A stretch of 33,184 nucleotides of DNA. Source: an uncultured Eubacteriales bacterium. GTDB taxonomy: Bacteria; Bacillota; Clostridia; Christensenellales; CAG-138. A program made the position numbers and the translations under genes. How positions within the stretch are numbered: the stretch's first letter is position 1; each line of letters starts with the position of its first letter. The notes beneath the pieces are model-generated. The model saw only the letters and a list, made by a program, of their open reading frames with translations. It was not told where the DNA came from and made no database searches. The DNA is taken from contig ONNZ01000015.1 of NCBI GenBank assembly GCA_900319345.1, positions 1 to 33,184 of the forward strand. Reading direction: 5' to 3'. Positions 8,132-15,574 of this stretch are shown here, one piece after another.

Positions 8132-9569
8132 CTTGCTTCCCCCGTAAATAGTCCTCCACGATCTCCCGATCGTCGAAATGGTGCTTCACGCCGTGGATCT
8201 CCTGATAGGTCTCGTGGCCCTTCCCCGCCACCACGATCACATCCCCGGCCTGGGCCATGTCCAGGGCGTACCGGATGGCCTGACGCCTGTCCTCGATGAC
8301 GGTATAGGCCCCGGCGGTCCGCTTCACCCCCACCTCGATGGCGTCGATGATGGCCATGGGGTCCTCGGACCGGGGGTTGTCGCTGGTGACCACGGAGAAA
8401 TCCGCGTAGCGGCCGGAGATCTCGCCCATGATGGGGCGCTTGCCGTGGTCCCTATCCCCGCCGCAGCCGAAGACGGAGATGAGCCTATTTTTAGCAAAGC
8501 CCCGGGCCGTGGTGAGCACGTTCTTCAGGGCGTCCGGGGTGTGGGCGTAGTCCACGTACACCGCGAAGGGCCGGCCGAAGGTGTCCGCCGCCTGGAGCCG
8601 CCCCACCACGCAGGGGAGCTTTTCCAGGCCCCGCCGGATGCTGGTGAAGGGGATCCCCGCCGCCTGCATGAGGGCCGCGGTGCCCATGGCGTTGTACACG
8701 GAGAACAGGCCCGAGATGTGCAGGTCCACCCGCCCGTCCCCCTTGGGGGTGAACAGGTGGAAGGAGGCCCCGGCGGTGGTGATGTCGATGCTCTTGGCGT
8801 AGAAATCGCCGCCCTTGTAGATGCCCATGGTCCACACAGGGCAGGGGAGCCCCTCGCTCATGTAGGCGGCGGCCGGGTCGTCGTCGTTGACGATGGCCAG
8901 CTCCGTCTGATAGAACAGCTTCTTCTTGGCCGCCCGATATGCCTCGAAGGTCTTGTGATAGTCCAGATGGTCCTGGGTCAGGTTGGTGAACAGGGCCGCC
9001 TTGAAGCGGATGCCCGCCACCCGGTTCTGGGCCAGGGCGTGGCTCGAAACCTCCATGATGACCAGGTCCACGCCCCGGTCCACCATGTGACCGAGGAGCC
9101 GGAACAGGTCCGCGGACTCGGGGGTGGTGCGCTCCGTCTCTACCACCTCGTCCCCGATCAAATTGTGGATGGTGCCGATGAGGCCCACCTTCAGGCCCGC
9201 CTCCTCCGCCACGGCCTTCACCATGTAGGTGGTGGAGGTCTTGCCGTTGGTGCCGGTGACCGCCAGCATGGTCATCTGACCCTCGGGATGGCCGAAGAAG
9301 CAGGCCGCCGACCGGGCCATGGCCTCCCGACCGTCGGTGACCAACAGCTGGGGCACGTCCAGGGGCAGCCTCTCCTCCACGATCAGGGCCGCGGCCCCCT
9401 TGTCCACCGCCTGTCGGGCGAAGCGGTGCCCGTCGGTCTTCTCGCCCCTCAGGCAGCAGAACAGGGACCCGGGGATCACCTTCCTCGAATCGTAGGCTAC
9501 GTCGGTGATCTCCACGTCCCGCTCCGGCAGGCTCACGTGCAATTCTTCGGCTATCCGGGATAACAGCAT
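8115..9569 (-). CDS. murE: UDP-MurNAc-tripeptide ligase, meso-diaminopimelate type
   Basis: MurE adds the third stem-peptide residue to UDP-MurNAc-L-Ala-D-Glu. The 484-residue product shows the P-loop GTNGKTST (106-113), the TTPESADLF substrate loop and the EVSSHALAQNR motif. Close to the C-terminus it has TSDNPRSEDP (DNPR at 397-400). DNPR is the signature of meso-DAP-adding MurE enzymes, unlike the motifs of L-lysine enzymes, so the organism probably has meso-DAP peptidoglycan. The ATG at 9567-9569 is preceded by an ideal AAGGAG with 5-base spacing. It follows the PBP gene by 23 nt and overlaps mraY by 17 nt. Confidence 0.95.
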   Translation of the reverse strand: MLLSRIAEELHVSLPERDVEITDVAYDSRKVIPGSLFCCLRGEKTDGHRFARQAVDKGAAALIVEERLPLDVPQLLVTDGREAMARSAACFFGHPEGQMTMLAVTGTNGKTSTTYMVKAVAEEAGLKVGLIGTIHNLIGDEVVETERTTPESADLFRLLGHMVDRGVDLVIMEVSSHALAQNRVAGIRFKAALFTNLTQDHLDYHKTFEAYRAAKKKLFYQTELAIVNDDDPAAAYMSEGLPCPVWTMGIYKGGDFYAKSIDITTAGASFHLFTPKGDGRVDLHISGLFSVYNAMGTAALMQAAGIPFTSIRRGLEKLPCVVGRLQAADTFGRPFAVYVDYAHTPDALKNVLTTARGFAKNRLISVFGCGGDRDHGKRPIMGEISGRYADFSVVTSDNPRSEDPMAIIDAIEVGVKRTAGAYTVIEDRRQAIRYALDMAQAGDVIVVAGKGHETYQEIHGVKHHFDDREIVEDYLRGKQDGLGT

Positions 9570-9592
9570 AACTACTCCTTATGTTCCGTGTA

Positions 9593-11782
9593 TCATTCGG
9601 CTTTTTCGCTGCCGCTAAAGTCAACATGTACCGAAGTCCCCTTGGGGATCTCCGTGCCCTCCGGGTACTGGACCATGGTCACGGTGCCGGTGCTCTGGCT
9701 CCGGTCGTAGTCCATGACCAGGCCCGCCTTGGTGAGGGCGTCCATGGCGTTGATCCGGTTCTTGCCCAGGACCTTGGGCACCTTGGTCATCTCGATCTCC
9801 TCCTCCTCCCCCTGGAAGGTGGTCCAGGCGGTGTAGAGGATCACGGGGCTGTCCTTCACCACCATGTTCCCGGGGGACGGGCTCTGGCGCTGGACGGCGG
9901 CGGCCTTCTCCGTCTCCATGTACGTGGCGTCGAGACCCACCGTCTTCAACGCCTTGACGGCCTGCTCCACGGTCATGCCCCGCACGTCCGGCACGGACAC
10001 GGCGTTCTCGTTCCGATCCGTAGGCACGGAGTAGTAGGTGAGCACGTTCTTCAGCACCTGCTGCACGTAGGGGGCGGCCACGGTGCTGCCGTAGACCACG
10101 GGGACCTGGGGTTCGTCCACGATGATCATGCAGAGGTACTCCGGATCGTCCGCCGGGGCGAAGCCCACGAAGGAGGCCACCAACAGGGTGCTGGACACCT
10201 TCCCGTTCTCGTCGTACTTCTGGGAGGTGCCGGTCTTGCCGCCCACGCTGTAGCCGGGGATGGCGGCGTTCTTGCCGCTGCCCGCGTCCACCACGCCGGT
10301 GAGGTACTTGCGGATCTGGGCGGAGGTCTCGGGGCGGATGACCTGCCGGACCACCTCCCGCTCGTGATGCTCCAAATTGGTGCCGTCGGTGGACACCACG
10401 TCCTGGACGTAATAGGGCTTCAACAGCTCCCCGCCGTTGATGGCGGCGCACACCGCCGCGGCCATCTGCATGCCGGTGCAGGAGATGCTTTGGCCGAAGC
10501 CGATGCGGGCGAGGTCCGTGTCCCGGATATACTTGCGGTGGGTCACCTTGCCGGTGGTCTCGCCGCCGATGCCCACGCCGGTCTTGTCGTTCATGCCGAA
10601 GGCGTAGATGTACTCGTAGAATTTATCCGTGCCCATCTTCAGCGCCATGGACATGAAGGCCGGGTTGCAGCTATTTTGGACCGCCTGGGCCAGGGTCTCC
10701 TTGCCGTGGCCCCGGGTGCGCCAGCACTTGATCTTCTGCCCCAGCACGCTCAGGGACCCCTTGCAGTTGAAGGTGGTGGAATCGTTCACCGTGCCGGAAT
10801 CGAGAGCCGCCGCCAACGTCACGATCTTGAACACGGACCCGGGCTCGTAGGTCTCGGTGACCATCCGCTGCCGGGACAGGTCCAGCAAGGTCTCCGCGTC
10901 GGTCCGGGGCGGGTTGTTGGGGTCGATGGTGGGGTAGGAGCTGATGGCGTAGATCTCGCCGGTCTTGGGGTTCATGACCACGCCGTAGGCGTATTTAGCC
11001 AGGTTGGTCCGGGCCGCCTCTTCAAGAGCGCTCTGAAGGAACCCCTGGATGCCCGTGTCCACGGTCATCTGCACCGAGGCGCCGCCGATGGGCGCGATGT
11101 AGGAGCTTTCGCCGCCGGGGATCTCGTTGCCATCCCGGTCGGTCTCCGCCATCTGCTTCCCGTCCACGCCGGAGAGGATGGAGTTATAGGAGAGCTCCAC
11201 GCCGGTCTGGCCGTCCCCGTCCACGTTGGTGAAGCCCAGGAGCTGGCCGAACAGGTTTCCCTCGGGGTAGTTTCGTTTCACGTCGGCGTAGTAGCTGATG
11301 GCCCGGTTCTCCTGGAAGGTGACCAGCTGGGCGATGACGTTGGACTCCACCTGGTCCTTGATCTTCACCTGCTGATAGTACTTGCCGTCCTTGGGGTTGA
11401 TCTTGGTCATCTTGCTGATGATGGTCTCGTAGTTCACGTTGAGGAGGGTGGAGAGGATGTTGGCGATACGCTCCCGATCCGCGTCCTCGGTGATGGCCTG
11501 GGGGTTCACGCAGACCATGTAGGTGGTGTAGCTCTCGGCCAGCACGTTCCCGTTCCGGTCCAAAATCTTGCCCCGCTCCGCCTTCAGGGAGAGGGAGCTC
11601 TGCCACTGGCGCTGGGCCATCTTGGCGTATTCGGGGCCCTTGACGATGGACACGTAGTAGAGGTTCACCAGCAGGGCCAGCAGCAGGACTACGGCAAAGG
11701 CGGAAGCTATCAACAGCTTCCGGCGCAGGCGGGAGATGCGGGGCCGCCGGGCCCTGATCTTTTTCCGTTTCCTTTGCTCCAC
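9593..11782 (-). CDS. Class B penicillin-binding protein with PASTA domains (SpoVD/FtsI-like)
   Basis: This is a division transpeptidase that cross-links new septal peptidoglycan outside the membrane. The 729 residues comprise a very basic cytoplasmic tail (1-22), one membrane helix (about 23-43), a PBP dimerisation domain with the conserved RGKILDRNG segment (70-78), and a transpeptidase domain. Active-site motifs are SVFK (S316, K319), SCN (371-373) and KTGT (516-519). Two PASTA repeats follow at about 596-660 and 665-725. The start is GTG at 11780-11782, preceded by AAAGGA with good spacing. Its place after an ftsL-like gene matches pbpB/spoVD/ftsI. PASTA domains and dcw location favour a vegetative division or SpoVD-like role, but these cannot be told apart from sequence alone. 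Confidence 0.93.
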   Translation of the reverse strand: MEQRKRKKIRARRPRISRLRRKLLIASAFAVVLLLALLVNLYYVSIVKGPEYAKMAQRQWQSSLSLKAERGKILDRNGNVLAESYTTYMVCVNPQAITEDADRERIANILSTLLNVNYETIISKMTKINPKDGKYYQQVKIKDQVESNVIAQLVTFQENRAISYYADVKRNYPEGNLFGQLLGFTNVDGDGQTGVELSYNSILSGVDGKQMAETDRDGNEIPGGESSYIAPIGGASVQMTVDTGIQGFLQSALEEAARTNLAKYAYGVVMNPKTGEIYAISSYPTIDPNNPPRTDAETLLDLSRQRMVTETYEPGSVFKIVTLAAALDSGTVNDSTTFNCKGSLSVLGQKIKCWRTRGHGKETLAQAVQNSCNPAFMSMALKMGTDKFYEYIYAFGMNDKTGVGIGGETTGKVTHRKYIRDTDLARIGFGQSISCTGMQMAAAVCAAINGGELLKPYYVQDVVSTDGTNLEHHEREVVRQVIRPETSAQIRKYLTGVVDAGSGKNAAIPGYSVGGKTGTSQKYDENGKVSSTLLVASFVGFAPADDPEYLCMIIVDEPQVPVVYGSTVAAPYVQQVLKNVLTYYSVPTDRNENAVSVPDVRGMTVEQAVKALKTVGLDATYMETEKAAAVQRQSPSPGNMVVKDSPVILYTAWTTFQGEEEEIEMTKVPKVLGKNRINAMDALTKAGLVMDYDRSQSTGTVTMVQYPEGTEIPKGTSVHVDFSGSEKAE

Positions 11783-11797
11783 GATGGTCCTTTCTGC

Positions 11798-12241
11798 TTA
11801 GTTGTCGTTCCAGCTCATGACGCGGCCCACGTTCTGGTTGGCCTCGTTGATGGTGGCGTAGTCGTTCAGAGTGCTCTGTTCCTTGCGGAGCAGGGAGATC
11901 TTCTCCTTGTAGGAGGATATCTCGCTGTCCAGGCTGTGGATCTCCGTGTAGATCTTGGCGATCTGGGCGCTGCCGCTAATGGCCAGGATGGCCGTGCCCG
12001 CGATAAGGAACACCGCCAGGATCATGAGGATCTGGGAGTAGATGGGGACCTTGGGCTTGGGGGCCTCCACCACCACTTCCTCCTCAAGGTCCTTCTCCCG
12101 GGGCTGAGGGTACACGGGCAGGTTCTCCGCCGCTTCCTCGATCATCCGGACCTCGGGCCCGTTTCTATGGGAGGGGGCGTAGATGCGGGTCACCGGCGCG
12201 CCGGCGCCGTTGTGCTTTTCAGTGTCGAAGGATACTTCCAT
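11798..12241 (-). CDS. ftsL: FtsL-like cell division protein
   Basis: This is a small bitopic protein in the canonical FtsL position between rsmH and the division PBP. The 147 residues have a cytoplasmic part of about 65 residues (rich in Pro and acidic residues), one membrane helix (about 69-89), and an external heptad-like coiled coil (about 93-128, IYTEIHSLDSEISSYKEKIS) as expected for an FtsL/DivIC-type partner of FtsQ. Sequence conservation in this family is low, so the assignment rests on topology and position. The ATG at 12239-12241 has AAAGGAGG 11 bases upstream and AAGG 3 bases upstream. It starts 5 nt after the rsmH stop. Confidence 0.82.
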   Translation of the reverse strand: MEVSFDTEKHNGAGAPVTRIYAPSHRNGPEVRMIEEAAENLPVYPQPREKDLEEEVVVEAPKPKVPIYSQILMILAVFLIAGTAILAISGSAQIAKIYTEIHSLDSEISSYKEKISLLRKEQSTLNDYATINEANQNVGRVMSWNDN

Positions 12242-12246
12242 GGACC

Positions 12247-13254
12247 TTACGCCCTCCTTTCTCTATACGTGTTCTTCCCGTCCCCTATGCCTGCGGGGAG
12301 CTTTTCCAGGGCCCTGAGCTTGCAGCAGGCGGACCGGCTGTTCTCCCGCTGCTCGTCCTCCGAGGCGACCAAGGGGTGTTTCGTCAAAATCTTGCCGTAG
12401 GGCGTCCGGCCGCAGACACACTGGGGGCTCTTGGGCGGGCAGACGCAGGGGTTCTCCGCCGTTTTAAAGGCGGTCTTCACGATCCGATCCTCCAGGGAGT
12501 GGAAGGTGAGGATCACGATCCGGCCCCCGGGGGACAACAGGTCGATGCAAGCGTCCACCGCCTCCCGAAGGCCCTGGAGCTCTCCGTTGACCTCGATGCG
12601 GATGGCCTGGAAGCACCGGCGGGCCGGGTGCTGCTGCTCCTTGTGGCGGAACTTTGCCGGGATGGCGCCGGCGATGAGGTCTGCAAGCTCCGTGGTGGTC
12701 TCGATGGGCTTTAGGGCCCGCTTCTCCACGATCCGCCGGGCGATGAGGGGCGAGAAGCGCTCCTCCCCGTAGTCCCGGAAGATGCGGGTGAGCTCCTTCT
12801 CGGGGTAGCCGTTCACCACGTCCGCCGCGGTGAGGGCGGCGGTTTGGTCCATGCGCATGTCCAGGGGGGCCTCCGCCTTGTAGGAGAAGCCCCGGCTGGG
12901 CTCGTCCAGCTGGTAGGAGGACACGCCGAGGTCCAGCAATATGCCGTCCGCCCTGGTGACACCCCGCCCGAGCAGCAGGGACTTCATGTGGAAGAAGTTG
13001 CCGTGGAGGGCGGTGAACCGGTCCTTAAAGGGGGCGAGCCGGGCGGTCGCCGCGGCCAGGGCCGCTTCGTCCCGGTCGATGCCGATGAGCCGGCCGTCCT
13101 CGGGCAGGCGCTGTAGAATGGCCTCGCTGTGGCCGCCGCCGCCCAATGTGCCGTCCACGAACACGCCGCCGCGGTCGGGCCGGAGCAGTTCCGTCACCGC
13201 GTCGACCATGATGGGAACATGGTGAAAAACCGCGGTTTTTGCCGCATTTTCCAT
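12247..13254 (-). CDS. rsmH: 16S rRNA (cytosine(1402)-N(4))-methyltransferase
   Basis: RsmH (MraW) methylates N4 of C1402 in the decoding centre of 16S rRNA using S-adenosylmethionine. The 335-residue product carries the SAM-binding GTLGGGGHS (35-43), the DGILLDLGVSSYQLD motif, RGFSYKAEAPLDMRMD and the C-terminal LTFHSLEDRIVK signature. The frame stays open 20 codons further upstream, but the ATG at 13252-13254 has an ideal GGAGG with 6-base spacing and starts MENAAKTAVFHHVPIM, as expected for the family. It is the first gene of the dcw operon, with a good promoter about 80 nt upstream. mraZ, which usually precedes it in Firmicutes, is absent. Confidence 0.96.
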   Translation of the reverse strand: MENAAKTAVFHHVPIMVDAVTELLRPDRGGVFVDGTLGGGGHSEAILQRLPEDGRLIGIDRDEAALAAATARLAPFKDRFTALHGNFFHMKSLLLGRGVTRADGILLDLGVSSYQLDEPSRGFSYKAEAPLDMRMDQTAALTAADVVNGYPEKELTRIFRDYGEERFSPLIARRIVEKRALKPIETTTELADLIAGAIPAKFRHKEQQHPARRCFQAIRIEVNGELQGLREAVDACIDLLSPGGRIVILTFHSLEDRIVKTAFKTAENPCVCPPKSPQCVCGRTPYGKILTKHPLVASEDEQRENSRSACCKLRALEKLPAGIGDGKNTYRERRA

Positions 13255-13331
13255 GACGGACCTCCTTTCTCCCGGCCTCGGGACGCGTTTTCTTCCGTAG
13301 GGACATACGTCCACATATATATACAGAATGT

Positions 13332-13360
13332 ATTATATCGCAAGTCAACCCGTTTGTCAG
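13332..13360 (-). promoter_or_regulatory. Sigma-A-type promoter of the dcw operon
   Basis: On the minus strand, -35 CTGACA (13355-13360) and a perfect -10 TATAAT (13332-13337) are separated by exactly 17 bases, 78 bases before the rsmH start codon. The AT-rich run of TA repeats just downstream (13315-13325) fits an initial transcribed region. No MraZ-type repeat (several TGGGN boxes) is apparent, consistent with the missing mraZ gene. Confidence 0.78.
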
Positions 13361-13413
13361 TAAGAAAATGTGATAAGAAGGTGAGTTATTTTTTAATTTC
13401 GAATAATTTGATC

Positions 13414-13450
13414 GCCGCTTTTTCTCTTTACCTTGAATAGAAAAAGCGGC
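13414..13450. repeat. Perfect 12-bp dyad upstream of the dcw promoter
   Basis: GCCGCTTTTTCT (13414-13425) and AGAAAAAGCGGC (13439-13450) are exact inverted copies separated by 13 bases, with an outer ATTTGAT/ATCAAAT pair around them. It lies in the 305-nt gap between the permease-REC gene and rsmH, about 55 bases upstream of the -35. It could be the 3' hairpin of the signalling operon (although no T-run follows) or a binding site for a dimeric regulator. The rest of this gap (13451-13559) shows only a weak GCGGC/GCCGC hairpin after the upstream stop codon. Confidence 0.6.
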
Positions 13451-13559
13451 TTAAAAAGAGAATCAAATAAGAAGAAATACAGCGATATCTTTTTCTGTTC
13501 ACATAGGGCTGTTATAGGGCGACTGCTGGTGGTGCTCCGAGCGGCCTTTCTCATGCCGC

Positions 13560-15481
13560 CTATGCTTCCCCTGTCCCGTCCGTGATTAGCCCTTCCAGCG
13601 TCTCGAACAGCGCCTCCGGCTGGACGGGCTTGGACAAGTGTGCGTTCAGTCCGGCCTGCAGGCTTCGCTGCACGTCTTCGTCAAAGGCGTTCGCTGTGAG
13701 CGCTATGATGGGAATCTTCTTTGCATCCGGCCGGTCCATGGCCCGGATCACCCTCGTGGCTTCGAGGCCGTCCATCTCCGGCATACGCATATCCATCAGA
13801 ACCGCGTCGAAGTATCCGGGCTCATGGGCTCTGAATTTCTCGACCGCGATACGGCCATTCTTGGCCACTTCCGCCTTCATGCCCCGCATCTCGAGCACCA
13901 TGAGCATGATCTCCGCATTGACTTGCATATCTTCGGCGAGCAGAACCCTCCGCCCCGCCAACTCCACCATGCGCTTCTGCTTCTTCGCCTCCGCCGTCTC
14001 CTCCGCGGCGAGGAGCTTCGCGAGCCACATGATCGCGGAATACACCAGCAGGGCGAACAGCGCCACGCCCGATGTGGACATGCCGCTATACTCCGTCAGG
14101 GTGCTGCGCACGACGGTCCGCCAATAGAATGCGAACCCCAGCAGGCACCACAGTGACAGGAGCAGGAACGCCTCGCTCCCCATGGCCTCCATGGCGGCCA
14201 GCCTCGGGACCAGCTGGACAATGACAAACAAAGCAGCGATGGCCGCCCCGGTGATGCCGGTCACCGTCACCCTCCGGTTGCCCTCCGTCCTTGCGATCTT
14301 GTACGCCGCCGCAGAGGTGTAGCCGAAGCCCACGATAGCGCCGAAGGAGGTGATGTCCACGAACCAGCTGAGGGTGTTCCGGCCCAGGAGGGACAGGAGG
14401 ACCGAGATGGCCATGATGAAAAGGATGCTGTAGGTGGTCTTGGAAAACTTTTCCGAAAGGATGCGGTCCTCCGCCATGGTGGAGAGGACCCGGGTCGTGG
14501 CGCGGTACCCGCCGATGATGCCGGTCAAGATCGCAGCCACCGCGGTAACGGTCATCACGGCCAGGGCCGCTGTCCCCATAATCGACTTCGCCGCGAAGAA
14601 AGTCGGCACCGACGCGATCCCCCTGAGCCCGTCGAGCGCAGCGATATACTCCTGCCAGGAGGAGAACCCGTCCGGAACGGCAGCGACGCTGACGAGTACC
14701 ATGGCGATATACGCAAACCCGGCCGCCAGGATGGCGAGGACGAGCATCCCGCCCGACTTTTTCGTGGAGAATTTGAAATGCGCCGTATCGAAGGCCGTTA
14801 CCTCAAAACCGACAAACGCCCACGGCGCCAGGATGACCAGGCTGAACGCAGCATAGCCTCTGTCGAGGCCGAGGATGCCGAAATCCTTCCACGCCCCGGA
14901 AGAGAACGCGTGGGGCAGGCAGAAGGCTGCCGTCGTGGCTACGCCGAGGAAGAGAACGATGGCCAGAGCCGTATGGAGCCGCTGCAGGAAGGGCTTTGCA
15001 AAGACGAACAGCCCGCCCACGGCGACCAGCACCAGTACGGAGACCAGTGTCTCTGCGAGGTATATGTCGTTCCCGGCCACGGTGTAGTGGAACCCTTCTC
15101 GGGCTGCATCGGCGAAGAGGGTACGCACGATGAAGAACAGGGCCGTCCCGTTGAGGAACACAATGGTCAGATAGGAGAGGCACAGGAACCAGGAACTCAG
15201 AAAGGCATGGTCGCGCCCGAATGCCTCTTTGGTATAGAGTAGACGCCTCCCGTGATGGCGCTGCGCCCCATCAGGTAGGAGAAGTTGCTGGCGATGACCA
15301 GCATGATGCCCACGCCGATCAGCATGGAGACCACCGTCCCCATGGGGCCTGCCACAGCGAGGAAGGTCGTCCCCGGCATAGCGAACACGCCCCATCCGAC
15401 CATACACCCGAACGCCATACCCCAAACATCCGTCCGGGAGAGGTACCGGTCCAGCGCTTTCACGGTGTTTTTCTCTTCCAC
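13560..15481 (-). pseudogene. APC-family amino acid permease fused to a response-regulator receiver domain, frameshifted
   Basis: Two frames together encode one protein of about 640 residues. The N-terminal frame (15481 down to about 15237) has the first APC helices, with VWGMAFGCMVGWGVFAMPGT and a SAITGGVYS segment. The second frame resumes at once with YTKEAFGRDHAFLSSW and continues through the remaining helices. It then runs through a short charged linker into a REC domain (LLAEDMQVNAE acidic pocket, VLMDMRMPEMDG phospho-acceptor aspartate, HLSKPV lysine). The break is consistent with one missing base between 15236 and 15237. The spot has no homopolymer or slippery heptamer, so it is a real mutation or a sequence error rather than programmed frameshifting. 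The likely start is GTG at 15479-15481, with AAGGGGG 11 bases upstream; GTG at 15493 is possible. It is the last gene of the signalling operon. A transport-coupled sensor that exchanges phosphate with the HPt protein is inferred. Confidence 0.82.
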
Positions 15482-15505
15482 TCTTACTGCCACCCCCTTA
15501 TCGCC

Positions 15506-15562
15506 CGGCAGCGTTCTCCGCTGCCGAGGCACACGGATCAGCCCTGCGCGTGAGCGCAGGGC
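15506..15562 (-). other. Twin perfect hairpins before the permease-REC gene
   Basis: CGGCAGCG/CGCTGCCG (15506-15526, 5-base loop) and GCCCTGCG/CGCAGGGC (15541-15562, 6-base loop) are two perfect 8-bp stems side by side. They lie between the phosphodiesterase stop codon and the permease ribosome binding site. Neither is followed by a T-run. They may attenuate or stabilise the last segment of the operon mRNA, and they argue against translation starting at the GTG at 15530-15532. Confidence 0.6.
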
Positions 15563-15574
15563 CGAACAGTTTCA

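Noticed and set aside
5366-8299. Long plus-strand open frame opposite murD and mraY
   Set aside because: It is antisense to conserved enzymes with intact motifs; its Gly/His/Val-rich translation reflects third-position GC on the opposite strand.
9581-12400. Long plus-strand open frame opposite the PBP and ftsL-like genes
   Set aside because: Same antisense artefact; no domain or start signal is recognisable.
15221-15250. Programmed ribosomal frameshift in the permease-REC gene
   Set aside because: No slippery heptamer, internal Shine-Dalgarno or nearby pseudoknot is visible at TACTCTATACC; a deletion or sequence error is simpler.
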